DNA of 64,000 bases from an uncultured Campylobacter sp. (GCF_944323605.1 NZ_CALUTC010000003.1:62001-126000), one strand, 5' to 3'. Counted from the first letter of the stretch, positions 1 to 9,250 are shown. Numbers and translations: made by a program. Notes: generated from the letters alone by a model not told the origin.

Positions 1-10
1 TGGGAGGTTT

Positions 11-490
11 TCAATCTCTTGTATTAGCATTTTTTATCATTTCTCTAAGTTCTTCAAATTTTTGAAAATGCACTTTATTGCTAAAATTATTTTTAAAATT
101 AGCCTTTGATAGTTCTATTAAAGGTATCTTTAATGCCTCTTTGTCTTCATTTTGTTCTTGCTTTTGTTTTCTATAATCTTTAGAAAAAATTTTTACATCA
201 TTTAATGATGAAAAATCACTACTTGGGTATTTTTTTGCGTATAAATTTATACGAAATTTAATGTCTTTTTTGCTACTATCGTGATTTAGAGTTTGATATC
301 CGGATGGGTGTTTAGTAACTATGTAAAATATTTGCTTTGAGATAAAAGATTTATCTATTAAATTTTTTTCTTTTTCACTCATCATTACATTTATAAAATC
401 TCTACAAAAAAAATGAGTTTTAAGAGGTATAAAATGCGGTATAGCCAACAGTTCATTGATTATTGTTTTAGAATTTTTAATTTTTTTCAT
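11..490 (-). CDS. DUF721/DciA-like hypothetical protein
   Basis: A 159-residue protein with no signal peptide or membrane segment. The N-terminal half has the feel of the DUF721/DciA-like family as seen in Campylobacter: an opening KIKNSKTIINELL helix, then a strand FYIVTKHPSGYQTLNH, then a basic stretch, but I cannot prove this without a profile search. If correct, a nucleic-acid-binding or replication-helicase-loading role would be expected, which is inference. The C-terminal third is lysine- and glutamate-rich and probably disordered. The ATG at 490 has no clear ribosome binding site upstream. Its first 57 bases overlap, in opposite orientation, the start of the small lipoprotein gene on the plus strand. 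The stop is ten bases from the window edge. Confidence 0.65.
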   Translation of the reverse strand: MKKIKNSKTIINELLAIPHFIPLKTHFFCRDFINVMMSEKEKNLIDKSFISKQIFYIVTKHPSGYQTLNHDSSKKDIKFRINLYAKKYPSSDFSSLNDVKIFSKDYRKQKQEQNEDKEALKIPLIELSKANFKNNFSNKVHFQKFEELREMIKNANTRD

Positions 491-628
491 ATTTTTATTT
501 TAACATTTTTTTTATTAATTTTTTTATCTTCTTGTGGCTATAAAGACGATCCTTTTTACCAAGTAAAAGATAATAACGGCACTGTTATAAAAACAAAACA
601 CTACGAAAATATAAACAGATGGTATTAA
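434..628 (+). CDS. small LptM-like lipoprotein
   Basis: A 64-residue lipoprotein. I chose the ATG at 434 because a good Shine-Dalgarno AAGAGG sits at 422-427, six bases upstream; the ATG at 413 has none. A short charged start is followed by a hydrophobic run ending in a lipobox LSSC, then GYKDDPFYQ and a short polar tail. A cysteine followed directly by GxKxPxY-like residues is typical of the tiny LptM/YifL lipoproteins, which help assemble the LPS translocon LptD; assignment to that family is inference from this short motif. The gene overlaps the 5' end of the DUF721-like gene on the other strand and converges on alaS, with only 4 bases between the stop codons. Confidence 0.6.
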   Translation: MRYSQQFIDYCFRIFNFFHIFILTFFLLIFLSSCGYKDDPFYQVKDNNGTVIKTKHYENINRWY

Positions 629-632
629 ACAG

Positions 633-3182
633 TCATTCTACTAAGGCTTCTTGTATTTTTTCATAAGCCTTTTTTAGTGCCTCATCTAGTTTTTTTACAT
701 CCTTACCTCCAGCAGTGGCAAAATCATCTTTTCCTCCGCCATTTCCGCCTGTTAGCGTAGCTACGTATTTTACTAAATCCACTGCTTTTAGTTTTGTGTT
801 TTTGCAAGCACAAGCAAAGCTTATTTTATCGTCTTTAACTTGTGCTAACAACACAACTACGCTTTCAAATTTATTCTTAGCTTCATCTATAGCTGCTTTT
901 ATATCTGAATTTTTAAGCTCACAAACACATATTTTTGTGCCTTTTACATCTTTAAATTCAAGATTTGTAGAGTTGTTTCTAAGCTCATTTTTAAGCTTAT
1001 TTATCTCGTCTTTTAGTTTTTTTACTCCTAAAAGATTATCATTTGTTTTTAGCTCTGTTTTTAATAGCATACTTTCGTTTATGAAATGCTTGGCATATTT
1101 TAAAGCAGCTTTTGATACAACTGCTTCTATGCGTCTTACTCCAGCACTAACTCCGCTTTCTTTAACTATATAAAAAGACCCGATTTCTGATGTGTTTTTT
1201 ACATGAGTTCCTCCGCAAAGCTCTTTGCTATCGCCTAGAGTTAAGACCCTTACATTATCTTGATATTTTTCGCTAAAAAGTGCTATGGCACCGCTATCTT
1301 TAGCTTTTTGCAAGGGCATTGTTTCAAGCACAGCCTCATCTGCTTTTATTATCAATGAATTTACAAGCTCTTCTATTTTTGTAAGTTCAGCTTCACTTAA
1401 AGCCTTTGAATGTGTAAAATCAAATCTTAATTTATTTTCTTCTACCAAAGAACCAGCTTGAGCTATATGAGGACCTAAAATTTTTCTTAGAGCATAATGC
1501 AGCAAGTGCGTAGCACTGTGATGCCTTGCTATTTGCATTCTTTTTTCTTTATCAACCTTTGCAAACAACTCATCATTTGTTTTTATTTCCTCGTTTGCCA
1601 ATACAAGACACAAATTTATATCTAAAAATTTGGCTACATCTAAAATTTCACTATTTCCAAGCTCGCCACTATCTGCTATTTGCCCCCCACTTGTAGCATA
1701 AAATGGAGTTTTATCAAGCATTATCCAGCCTTTTTCTCCTTTTTTTAAAGCAGTATTTTTTTTAAAATTTTCATCTAGTACAGCTAAAACCTTGCTTTTG
1801 TTTTCTAAATATTCATATCCTACAAAGGAATTTACACCAAATTCTTCAAGTAAAATTTTAAAATCTCCACTGGCTACTTTGTCTCCACTACCTTTCCAAG
1901 ATGCTTTTGCTCTGTTTTTTTGCTCATTCATAAGCTCATCAAATTTATTTTCATCTACTTTTAAGTTTAATTCTCTTAGCATATCCGTAGTTAGATCAAG
2001 CGGAAAACCGTAGGTATCGTAAAGCTTAAAAGCTACTTCTCCACTAAAAACTTCTTTTGTGTTTTTAAGTTCCTCATTAAAAATTTCTAAGCCATTTTCT
2101 ATAGTGCTTAAAAATCTCTCCTCCTCCAATAAAATTTGTTCTTTTACGTTTTCCTTTTTTTCATTTAGATATGTATAATGCTCTGACATAAGATCGCAAA
2201 CTTTATCCACTAGTTTATACATAAAAGGTTCTTTAAGACCAAGTAAGTAACCGTGCCTTAACGCCCGTCTTAATATCCTTCTTAATACATATCCTCTTCC
2301 TTCTTTATCAAAGCTAAGTCCCTGTGCTAGTAGAAAAACAGAGGATCTTATGTGATCTGCTATAACTCTATAAGAAGCACCGCTTTCATACTCATAAGTC
2401 TTTTTACACAGCTTTTCTATCTCTTTTATAAGCGGCATAAATAAGGAGGTGTCAAAATTACTAAATTTACCCTCTTTTATAGCTACAACCCTTTCAAGCC
2501 CCATTCCAGTATCTATACTAGGTTTTGGTAGAGGGCTTAATTTACCATCAGAGCTTCTTTCATATTGCATAAATACCAAATTCCAAATTTCTAAGAATCT
2601 ATCTCCATCTCCACCCATATAGTCTTCATCGCTATTAAAATGCTCTTCTCCTTGATCATAAAAAATTTCACTGCAAGGTCCGCAAGGTCCGGTATCTCCC
2701 ATTTGCCAAAAATTATCTTTATCCCCAAATTTATAAATTCTATCTTTTTGTATATGTTCTTGCCAAAGCTTATAAGCTTCTTCATCGCTTGTATGAACTG
2801 TTACATAAAGTCTATCTTTTGGTAGTTTTAAAACTTCAGTTACAAATTCCCAAGCGTAAGCTATAGCTTCTTTTTTAAAATAATCTCCAAAACTAAAATT
2901 CCCTAACATCTCAAAGAAAGTATGATGTCTTGCCGTGTATCCTACGTTATCTAGATCGTTATGTTTTCCACCAGCTCTGATACAAGTTTGACAACTTGTT
3001 TTTCTAGGTGGATTTGGTCTTGGTTCATCTCCTGTAAAAATTCTTTTAAAAGGCACCATTCCAGCATTTGTAAAAAGTAAGCTTTCATCATCTGGCACAA
3101 GTGCAGATGATGGTGTTACTGTGTGTCCTTTTGACTTGAAAAATTCTAAAAATTCTTTTCTTACGTCCATATCTATATCCAT
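633..3182 (-). CDS. alaS: alanine--tRNA ligase
   Basis: Charges tRNA-Ala with alanine and edits mis-charged Ser/Gly. It is 849 residues, normal for bacterial AlaRS. The class II catalytic core lies at the N-terminus ([25 protein letters not shown] begins near residue 16). The editing domain carries the zinc-site motif HSATHLLH near residues 552-556 and [15 protein letters not shown] near residue 653. A C-terminal DHHA1 region ends in the glycine-rich [19 protein letters not shown]. Both M1 and M5 (MDIDMDVRK) are possible starts; neither has a strong ribosome binding site, and the family usually begins close to M5. The gene is divergent from the aminotransferase operon, with about 100 bases between them. 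Confidence 0.97.
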   Translation of the reverse strand: MDIDMDVRKEFLEFFKSKGHTVTPSSALVPDDESLLFTNAGMVPFKRIFTGDEPRPNPPRKTSCQTCIRAGGKHNDLDNVGYTARHHTFFEMLGNFSFGDYFKKEAIAYAWEFVTEVLKLPKDRLYVTVHTSDEEAYKLWQEHIQKDRIYKFGDKDNFWQMGDTGPCGPCSEIFYDQGEEHFNSDEDYMGGDGDRFLEIWNLVFMQYERSSDGKLSPLPKPSIDTGMGLERVVAIKEGKFSNFDTSLFMPLIKEIEKLCKKTYEYESGASYRVIADHIRSSVFLLAQGLSFDKEGRGYVLRRILRRALRHGYLLGLKEPFMYKLVDKVCDLMSEHYTYLNEKKENVKEQILLEEERFLSTIENGLEIFNEELKNTKEVFSGEVAFKLYDTYGFPLDLTTDMLRELNLKVDENKFDELMNEQKNRAKASWKGSGDKVASGDFKILLEEFGVNSFVGYEYLENKSKVLAVLDENFKKNTALKKGEKGWIMLDKTPFYATSGGQIADSGELGNSEILDVAKFLDINLCLVLANEEIKTNDELFAKVDKEKRMQIARHHSATHLLHYALRKILGPHIAQAGSLVEENKLRFDFTHSKALSEAELTKIEELVNSLIIKADEAVLETMPLQKAKDSGAIALFSEKYQDNVRVLTLGDSKELCGGTHVKNTSEIGSFYIVKESGVSAGVRRIEAVVSKAALKYAKHFINESMLLKTELKTNDNLLGVKKLKDEINKLKNELRNNSTNLEFKDVKGTKICVCELKNSDIKAAIDEAKNKFESVVVLLAQVKDDKISFACACKNTKLKAVDLVKYVATLTGGNGGGKDDFATAGGKDVKKLDEALKKAYEKIQEALVE

Positions 3183-3246
3183 TCATAGCTTAAAAAAATA
3201 TTTGCAAAATAATAGCAAAATATCCTAAATTTAAGCAAAAATAAAA

Positions 3247-3252
3247 TATAAT
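3247..3252 (+). promoter_or_regulatory. -10 box for aminotransferase-oxidoreductase-hemH operon
   Basis: A perfect TATAAT preceded by an A/T-rich run, as expected for the Campylobacter housekeeping sigma factor, which uses a strong -10 box and no conserved -35. It lies 32 bases upstream of the first ATG of the operon, in the divergent gap with alaS. Inference from motif and position only. Confidence 0.55.
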
Positions 3253-3283
3253 ACACATTTTTAATAAAACTTAAAGGCTAAAA

Positions 3284-4372
3284 ATGAACTTTCCTTTTAT
3301 AAATTTAAAAGCACAGTATCACGCATATAAAACAGAGATAGATAAGGCTATATTTGATGTTTTAGAAAGCTCATCTTTTATAGGAGGTAAAGTTTTAGAT
3401 GATTTTGAAAGAAATTTAGCCTCTTTTGTTGGGGTTAAACACGCTATAGGTTGTTCATCTGGAACATCTTCATTGCTTTTGGCATTACTTGCTTTAGATA
3501 TAAAAAAAGGAGATGAAGTTATAGTCCCTTCTTTTACCTTTGTTGCTACAGCTGAAATGGTTAGCTTAATAGGTGCTAAACCTGTCTTTGCCGACATATC
3601 TTTAGATGATTACAATATAAATGTAGATACGGTTAAAAATTTAGTAAATGATAAAACAAAAGCTATTATAGCGGTTTCTATATTTGGACAAATGCCAGAT
3701 TTACTTGCTTTGCGAGAATTTTGCAAGTCAAATAATATACACTTGATAGAAGATGCAGCCCAAAGTTTTGGTGCTAAACAAAATGGTTTAAAATCTTGCT
3801 CTATATCTGAAATTTCTTGCACCTCATTTTTTCCTTCAAAGCCTCTTGGTGCTTATGGTGATGCAGGAGCTATTTTTACAAATGATGATGAACTTGCTTC
3901 TAAGATTAGAATTTATCTTAATCATGGTCAAACCAAAAGATATAAACATAGCTTAATAGGCTTTAATGGTAGGCTTGATAGCATACAAGCAGCTGTATTA
4001 AATGTGAAGTTGAAATATCTAGAGGAAGAAATTTTAAAACGAGATGAAATCGCTAAAATTTATAATGAAAATTTAAATAAAACAAAACTTATTTTACCTA
4101 AGATAAAAGACGGATTTACCAGCGTTTGGGCACAGTATTCAGTGCGAGTAAAAGACAGATCCTCTGTCATAAAAAAGCTTGATGAGCTAGGTATCCCAAG
4201 TGCGATACACTATCCTTTAGGACTACATTTGCAAGAAGCTTATTTAGATCTTGGATACAAAAAAGGCTCTTTAGTAAATACCGAGTTAGTTAGCGAAGAA
4301 ATTTTATCTTTGCCTATGAGTGCATTTTTGACTAAAGAAGAGCAAGAAAGTGTAATAAAGGCTTTTGAATGA
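3284..4372 (+). CDS. DegT/DnrJ/EryC1/StrS family aminotransferase
   Basis: A PLP-dependent sugar aminotransferase of the DegT/ArnB fold, 362 residues, cytosolic. Such enzymes transfer an amino group to a nucleotide-linked keto-sugar for glycan or lipopolysaccharide building. The PLP lysine is visible as Lys186 in TSFFPSKPLGAYGDAG. The family opening FINLKAQY is at residues 5-12, and the substrate loop FNGRLDSIQAAVL and C-terminal SLPMSAFLT are present. The stop overlaps the next start by 4 bases, so it is translationally coupled to a Gfo/Idh/MocA oxidoreductase. Such pairs often act in consecutive sugar steps, but the substrate cannot be read from sequence. From memory, C. jejuni has the same pair next to hemH. 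Confidence 0.9.
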   Translation: MNFPFINLKAQYHAYKTEIDKAIFDVLESSSFIGGKVLDDFERNLASFVGVKHAIGCSSGTSSLLLALLALDIKKGDEVIVPSFTFVATAEMVSLIGAKPVFADISLDDYNINVDTVKNLVNDKTKAIIAVSIFGQMPDLLALREFCKSNNIHLIEDAAQSFGAKQNGLKSCSISEISCTSFFPSKPLGAYGDAGAIFTNDDELASKIRIYLNHGQTKRYKHSLIGFNGRLDSIQAAVLNVKLKYLEEEILKRDEIAKIYNENLNKTKLILPKIKDGFTSVWAQYSVRVKDRSSVIKKLDELGIPSAIHYPLGLHLQEAYLDLGYKKGSLVNTELVSEEILSLPMSAFLTKEEQESVIKAFE

Positions 4373-5226
4373 ATATAGGTATAATAGGTCTTGGCAAAAT
4401 GGGTCAAAACCATTTAAAAGAACTTAGTAAAAACGAAAATTTCACAATAAGAGCTTTGCTTGATTTGCGTATAGATAGGGATATACAGTATCCTTTTTTT
4501 GATAATATAGATACTTTTTTACGCACAGAATTAGACTGTGTCATCATCTCATCTCCTACCAACACTCACTTAGAATTAGCAAAGTCTTGTTTTAAAAAAG
4601 TTAAGACTGTTTTGATAGAAAAGCCATTAGCCTTAAATTTAGAGCAAATGAAAGAGTTGAAAGACTGTGCTATAAAAGAAGATGTTGCTTTGGCTGTAGG
4701 TTTTAGCGAAAGATTTAACCCAGCCGTTGTAGCCCTTAAAAATGAGCTAAAAGATGAAAAAATCATAAGTATAAATATAAGGAGATTTTCTACATATCCA
4801 CTTAGAATTTTAGATGTTGGAATTTTGCAAGATTTAACAGTTCACGACTTAGACCTTGCACTGTTTTTTGCAAATAAAAAAATTGAAAAAAGCGAGCTTT
4901 TTAAGCTAAACAAAAAAGACGAAAAAAGAGAAGATGAAGCACTTTGTGTGCTTGATTTTGGCGAAACCTTAGCTTGTGTCCATCAAAGCTGGAACTGTAA
5001 AGTAGCTATAAGACAGTTGGATATAATTAGCGAAAAAGCCACTTATAACGTTGATTTACTGAATTTTACACTTAAAAAAAATGGAAATTTAGTCCCACTC
5101 CCACAGACAACTCCTTTGCAAGGAGAGCATAATTCTCTTCTTAATCTTATTAAAAATAGACAGTCAAAATTATTAGCAAATATTGATGATTCCATTGCAA
5201 TACAAGAAATTTTGGAAGCTAAATGA
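4369..5226 (+). CDS. Gfo/Idh/MocA family oxidoreductase
   Basis: A predicted NAD(P)-dependent sugar dehydrogenase, 285 residues, cytosolic. The N-terminal Rossmann motif GIIGLGKMGQNH is at residues 4-15, and the conserved EKPLAL motif of this family at residues 84-89. The C-terminal Gfo/Idh/MocA domain begins near residue 115 with DLTVHDLDLALFF, carrying the conserved Asp-His of the substrate site. It overlaps the aminotransferase by 4 bases upstream and hemH by 4 bases downstream. This suggests one transcript; a shared sugar-modification pathway with the aminotransferase is inference. It is shorter than the 330-380 residues usual for the family, mainly in the C-terminal domain. Confidence 0.88.
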   Translation: MNIGIIGLGKMGQNHLKELSKNENFTIRALLDLRIDRDIQYPFFDNIDTFLRTELDCVIISSPTNTHLELAKSCFKKVKTVLIEKPLALNLEQMKELKDCAIKEDVALAVGFSERFNPAVVALKNELKDEKIISINIRRFSTYPLRILDVGILQDLTVHDLDLALFFANKKIEKSELFKLNKKDEKREDEALCVLDFGETLACVHQSWNCKVAIRQLDIISEKATYNVDLLNFTLKKNGNLVPLPQTTPLQGEHNSLLNLIKNRQSKLLANIDDSIAIQEILEAK

Positions 5227-6125
5227 AGTATGTTTTTTTTATAAATATGGGTGGAGCAGAAAATTTAGCTGATTGTGATGTATTTTTAAAAAATATGTTT
5301 TTTGACCCATATATACTAGGCATAAAAAATCAATACTTAAGAAAATTTGTAGGCTTTATTATAAGAAAATCAAGATTAAAGGCTATGCAGGAAAGCTATA
5401 AACACATAGGGGGCAAATCCCCATTAAATGATATAACACAACAGCTTTGCTTAAAGCTTAAACAAGGTGATGTTTGCTTTGATTTTATAAATTTGTATGT
5501 AAAACCTTTTGCTTTAGATGTATTGAGAAAATACAATTTTAAAAAAGATGATGAGATAGTTTTATTTCCTCTTTACCCTCATCATTCTCAAACCACAGTC
5601 TTAAGTTCTGTGGAAAACGTAAAAAAAGCTATAAGTGCTTTGGGTATAGATTCTAATGTATTTGTGGTAGATATATTTTATGAAGATGAGCTTTATAATG
5701 ATATGATAATCAAGCATATATTAGAGGAAAATGAAAAATTCTATCCAAATGAAAAAAAAATACTTCTTTTTTCTGCCCATTCTTTGCCTATGTCTATTAT
5801 AAAAAAGGGCGATTTGTATGAAAAGCATATAAACGAGCATATTAAAATTTTGTCCGAAAGGCTTAAGCCTTATTTTTCAGATTTCATCTTGGCTTATCAG
5901 TCAAAACTAGGTCCTGTCAAGTGGCTAGAGCCAAATACGGGCGATATTTTAGCTTCTTTAGATAAAAAGGCTATTGTATATCCTATATCATTTTGTATAG
6001 ATTGTTCTGAAACTGTTTTTGAGCTTGATATAGAATATAAAAAAGTAGCAAAAAATGAATACAAGGTCGTATCTTGCCCAAATTATAGTGATGAATTTAT
6101 CAAATTTATAGAAAGTAAAATTTAA
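5223..6125 (+). CDS. hemH: ferrochelatase
   Basis: Inserts ferrous iron into protoporphyrin IX, the last step of heme synthesis. The protein has 300 residues, typical for the shorter bacterial HemH. Visible family features are the opening FINMGG (residues 6-11), GGKSPL (63-68), FPLYPHHSQTT near 115-125, and the catalytic His186 in LLFSAHSLP. SKLGPVKWLEP and the C-terminal SFCIDCSETVFELD, a metal/porphyrin-site motif with conserved glutamates, follow. It is the third gene of the aminotransferase-oxidoreductase operon, with a 4-base start/stop overlap. Its placement there appears to be a Campylobacter arrangement rather than a functional link. hemL lies at the far end of this window. Confidence 0.96.
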   Translation: MKYVFFINMGGAENLADCDVFLKNMFFDPYILGIKNQYLRKFVGFIIRKSRLKAMQESYKHIGGKSPLNDITQQLCLKLKQGDVCFDFINLYVKPFALDVLRKYNFKKDDEIVLFPLYPHHSQTTVLSSVENVKKAISALGIDSNVFVVDIFYEDELYNDMIIKHILEENEKFYPNEKKILLFSAHSLPMSIIKKGDLYEKHINEHIKILSERLKPYFSDFILAYQSKLGPVKWLEPNTGDILASLDKKAIVYPISFCIDCSETVFELDIEYKKVAKNEYKVVSCPNYSDEFIKFIESKI

Positions 6126-6152
6126 AACAAAATTTATTTAGTCTTTTTATAG

Positions 6153-6158
6153 TATAAT
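6153..6158 (+). promoter_or_regulatory. -10 box upstream of phase-variable lipoprotein
   Basis: A perfect TATAAT within GTATAATGT, 33 bases before the lipoprotein ATG and after the hemH stop. With the strong ribosome binding site downstream it shows that the lipoprotein gene has intact expression signals even though its reading frame is broken at the G tract. Confidence 0.55.
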
Positions 6159-6191
6159 GTTATTCATATCAATAATATTTAAGGAGGAATA

Positions 6192-6607
6192 ATGTATAAA
6201 TTTTTGTATATGGGGGGGGGGCATTAGCCTTATTGCTACTTTTTAGTGCTTGCTCTACTACATCTATCCCGTTAAATCCGAAGGCTCAAGGTATAGCAAT
6301 TAGCGATAATATCGATAAGACTTGCAAGCTCGTAGGCAATGTTAGTGGCTTAGACAAAAATGCAGGCATGTCAGCTGTTAAGTCAAATTCAGAACTTAAA
6401 ATGAATGCTTATAATGACCTAAGAAACAAATCTGTTAAATTTGGAACAGACGTAAAACTTAAAATAAAAGATGAAAAATGCGATGTTATAATAAATGGAT
6501 TTTTTACAAGCGAACGAAAAGAAATAGATTGTTGGCAGCTAGATTCAACAAAAGTTACGTTAGTATCAGCTTACTATGTTTTTGCTGATGTTTATGACTG
6601 TGAATAA
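6192..6607 (+). CDS. phase-variable DUF4156-like lipoprotein (poly-G, OFF here)
   Basis: The ATG at 6192 has a textbook ribosome binding site (AAGGAGG at 6181-6187). The codons then run into ten consecutive G residues at 6212-6221, after which the frame reads CAT TAG and stops. Eleven or eight Gs would join the start to a complete lipoprotein: signal peptide with lipobox LFSAC (Cys near residue 21) and about 115 further residues. The mature part has three more cysteines and a core NAYNDLRNKSVKFGTDVKLK that resembles DUF4156/RcsF-like envelope lipoproteins; that match is tentative. Homopolymeric G tracts are the standard phase-variation device in Campylobacter. In this assembly the gene is OFF unless the tract length was miscounted. 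No function is assigned. Confidence 0.8.
6212..6221 (+). repeat. G10 homopolymeric phase-variation tract
   Basis: Ten consecutive G in a roughly 30% G+C genome, located inside the signal-peptide coding region just after the seventh codon. It is the only G or C tract of this length that I saw in the window. Slipped-strand changes of one base (to 11) or minus two (to 8) restore the lipoprotein frame; 10 and 9 do not. Confidence 0.9.
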
Positions 6608-6619
6608 ATTTTATATAAG

Positions 6620-6640
6620 TGTTTAGGCTTTAAGCCTAAA
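6620..6640. terminator. hairpin between convergent lipoprotein and ftsI
   Basis: A perfect 8-bp stem GTTTAGGC / GCCTAAAC with a 5-base loop lies between the stop of the phase-variable lipoprotein and the stop of ftsI. There is no long U run on either side, so its strength as an intrinsic terminator is uncertain, but its position between convergent genes suggests bidirectional termination. Confidence 0.55.
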
Positions 6641-6654
6641 CTATATCATAATAT

Positions 6655-8442
6655 TTACATTTTATTTGGTATTAAAAAACCTTCATCTATAAGTATGTCA
6701 ATCACCCCTTTAAAAACAGGCAAGGCACTTTGTGCTGAGTAATAGCTGTATTCTTTTTTTGGATTTCTAACCAAAACACCTATTGTAAATTTGCTATGTG
6801 TATCGTTTGCAAAACCGAAAAAAGAAGCATTGTATCTGCCAGAATTATACCCTTGTTTCTCGGCTATTCTAGCAGTGCCCGTTTTTCCACCAACTATAAT
6901 ACCTTGCGTTTTTGCTTTTTTACTAGTCCCTTTTTCAACTGTTGCTATTAGTATATTTTGCATTTGTTTGCTTGCTTCGCTTGAAAGGATTTTTTCTTCT
7001 ATTATATTTTCTTTTAATTCTTTTATTTTGCCATTTTGATAGAATTTTTCTGCTAAATTAGGACTTATATATACGCCTCCATTGTTAAAAACATTATATC
7101 CGGCTAAAAGTTGTATAAAAGTTGTTTTAAGCCCGTATCCATAGCTTAAAACAGATTTTTCTATATCCCTTAATCTTTGTGAATTTGGCAATTCTCCTTT
7201 TTGTTCGTATGGTAAATCTATACCACTTTTATCTGCAAAATGAAAAATTTTAAGACCTGAAATTATTTCAAAATTACTTAATCTCCTTGCTATTTGTATC
7301 ATTCCTATATTTGATGAATACATAAGCACTTCTTCAGAACTCATTTTTTTCGCTTTATGGCTATCTTGTATAGTAAAACGACCAAGTTTGTAGTATCCAT
7401 CATTTGTATTTATTTCTTCTCCTAGTTTTAGCTTTCCTAGCCTTAATGCAGTTACAAATATGAATGGTTTTATAACAGAACCAGGTTCATATCCGTATTC
7501 TATGGCACTAGTATTTAATACAGATAAGTCTTTACCTCTATTTGATGGGTCGTATCTTCTAGTGCTTGCTAGACTTAAAATTTTGCCAGTGCTACTCTCC
7601 ATAACAGCAGCTACTATTTCAGTAGCATTTAAGTCTTCATTTTGTGTGCTTATCATCTTTTCTATACTTTTTTGCAATTTAAGATGAATGTTTATATAAA
7701 GATTGCAACCATTTATCTTTCTTTTTTGAACTGAATTTAAATTTAAGATAATATTACCACTTATATCTTTTAAGCCTTGCACCTTCTCATTTTGAGTATC
7801 CATTAAGCAATAATCATAAAATTTTTCTAGTCCTTTCACTCCAATATTTTTAAAAATCTTACTTTCCTCATCTAAAACAACCCTAGTGTATCCTATGGCA
7901 GGTGTTAAAGAATCTTTTGCCATATAAACTCTGTCTTCTTTATGTTCTATTATGCTTAATCCACGAGTTTCAACCCTGTTGCTATCATTAGAAAATGCCT
8001 TAAAAAAGCCTTGCACATAAAGTTTTCTAGCTAATTCTCTTAAATGCGAAGCTGACTTTGAGTTTATATCTTGACTTAGTATAAAATTATAGTTTTTGCC
8101 TTTACTGGCATTATTAAGTCTTTTTTTGATTTCTTGCATTTGCACATCATCTAAGCCGCTGTAAATTTGAAATAGTTTTAAAAACAAATCAAGTTTTCCA
8201 TTATCTATACTTCTTAAATCTATTTCAGCTCTGTAAAGTTCTTTAGAAGATGCTACTGTGAAATTATCCTTTGTTATTATATTTCCTCTTAGAGCAGTGT
8301 CATATTGATATTTTTCTGTGTTTGGTATATTTCTTTTTGAAGTTAAAAAAAAGGTTGAGCTTAAAAATAGCAACATAAAGACTAAGGACATTATAAAAGC
8401 AAATGCAACCTTAGAAACTCTATTGCTACTATTTTCTTGCAT
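6655..8442 (-). CDS. ftsI: division transpeptidase FtsI (penicillin-binding protein)
   Basis: Septal peptidoglycan D,D-transpeptidase, 595 residues. One N-terminal membrane segment (residues about 13-33, VAFAFIMSLVFMLLFLSSTFF) anchors it in the inner membrane. A pedestal domain follows, then the penicillin-binding domain with all three active-site motifs: Ser322-x-x-Lys325 in EPGSVIKPF, SSN in MYSSNIGMIQIA near residue 378, and KTGTA near residue 520. It is the last gene of flgB-flgC-fliE-ftsI, and its start codon overlaps the fliE stop by one base. From memory the C. jejuni counterpart is called pbpB and sits in the same place. This couples a cell-division enzyme to a flagellar rod operon and so possibly to sigma-54 control. 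Confidence 0.94.
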   Translation of the reverse strand: MQENSSNRVSKVAFAFIMSLVFMLLFLSSTFFLTSKRNIPNTEKYQYDTALRGNIITKDNFTVASSKELYRAEIDLRSIDNGKLDLFLKLFQIYSGLDDVQMQEIKKRLNNASKGKNYNFILSQDINSKSASHLRELARKLYVQGFFKAFSNDSNRVETRGLSIIEHKEDRVYMAKDSLTPAIGYTRVVLDEESKIFKNIGVKGLEKFYDYCLMDTQNEKVQGLKDISGNIILNLNSVQKRKINGCNLYINIHLKLQKSIEKMISTQNEDLNATEIVAAVMESSTGKILSLASTRRYDPSNRGKDLSVLNTSAIEYGYEPGSVIKPFIFVTALRLGKLKLGEEINTNDGYYKLGRFTIQDSHKAKKMSSEEVLMYSSNIGMIQIARRLSNFEIISGLKIFHFADKSGIDLPYEQKGELPNSQRLRDIEKSVLSYGYGLKTTFIQLLAGYNVFNNGGVYISPNLAEKFYQNGKIKELKENIIEEKILSSEASKQMQNILIATVEKGTSKKAKTQGIIVGGKTGTARIAEKQGYNSGRYNASFFGFANDTHSKFTIGVLVRNPKKEYSYYSAQSALPVFKGVIDILIDEGFLIPNKM

Positions 8443-8738
8443 TAAATTTGTGTTCTGCTTATTTCTTTATAGGCATTTATGGCTTTATTTCTCACTTCTA
8501 GCATAAATTTCATACTACTTTCAGCCTTGTTTATAGCTATGGCTGCTTGGTGTAAATTCTTTACCTCGCCAGTTGCTATATCTGTCATAGCTGCTTCGCC
8601 TTGTTTTTGTGTTGCGTCAAGGTCATTTATAGATTTTTTGAGTAGATTAGCAAATTCATCACCTATATTTTGTGTATTTTGATTTTTAGCTGTTGTGTTA
8701 TTTGTATTTATACCATTGATTTTGTTTATTTCATTCAT
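8442..8738 (-). CDS. fliE: flagellar hook-basal body protein FliE
   Basis: MS-ring/rod junction protein, 98 residues, secreted through the flagellar type III apparatus. The first 25 residues are Asn/Thr-rich and disordered. The conserved FliE part begins at GDEFANLLKKSINDLDATQKQGEAA, and the family ending with NLHQAAIAINKAESSMKFMLEVRNKAINAYKEI is intact. It lies 6 bases after flgC and overlaps ftsI by one base. The flgB-flgC-fliE order is the usual proximal-rod gene set. Confidence 0.95.
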   Translation of the reverse strand: MNEINKINGINTNNTTAKNQNTQNIGDEFANLLKKSINDLDATQKQGEAAMTDIATGEVKNLHQAAIAINKAESSMKFMLEVRNKAINAYKEISRTQI

Positions 8739-8744
8739 AACTTA

Positions 8745-9239
8745 TTACCCCCTTAACAAGTCTATAGCACTTTGAGCTATGCTTTTTGTGCTATTAAATG
8801 CAGCCACATTTGCTTGATAAGCTCTTGTAGCTTCTATTAAATCTGCCATTTCAATAACAGGGTTTATATTTGGATATGCTACATACCCTTCAGCATTTGC
8901 GTCTGGATGTCCTGGTTCATATTTTAGACGAAATTCTCTATCATCTCTTACAACCTTATCTACTACGACACTCATAACAGCTGGATGAGCATCTTTTTGT
9001 GAGCTGGAGTCATTTAAAGGATTTTCGTATTCTAAAAGATTATTATCCTCTTTTATTTGTTTATTTAAAAGCTCACTAAAGTCATTTGCCTTAAATATAA
9101 CTTCTCTTCTTCTATAAGGACCGCCTTCTGCTGTTCTTGTAGTGTTTGCATTAGCTATATTAGAGCTTATTACATTTAGTCTAAATCTTTGAGCACTAAG
9201 ACCATATCCACTTATATCAAAATCACTTAAATAAGCCAT
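8745..9239 (-). CDS. flgC: flagellar basal-body rod protein FlgC
   Basis: Proximal rod component, 164 residues. The N-terminal Flg_bb_rod motif is seen as SDFDISGYGLSAQRFRLNVISSNIANANTT (residues 5-34). The conserved FlgC features RREVIFKA, MVSVVVDKVVRD and the C-terminal helix AYQANVAAFNSTKSIAQSAIDLL are present. It starts 11 bases after the flgB stop and ends 6 bases before fliE, consistent with a single transcript from the sigma-54 promoter upstream of flgB. Export is through the flagellar secretion system; there is no cleaved signal peptide. Confidence 0.96.
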   Translation of the reverse strand: MAYLSDFDISGYGLSAQRFRLNVISSNIANANTTRTAEGGPYRRREVIFKANDFSELLNKQIKEDNNLLEYENPLNDSSSQKDAHPAVMSVVVDKVVRDDREFRLKYEPGHPDANAEGYVAYPNINPVIEMADLIEATRAYQANVAAFNSTKSIAQSAIDLLRG

Positions 9240-9250
9240 ACTCTACTCCT

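Noticed and set aside
715-1173. A 152-residue plus-strand frame inside alaS
   Set aside because: It is antisense to a conserved gene, rich in Ser/Phe from complementing Lys/Glu codons, and has no ribosome binding site.
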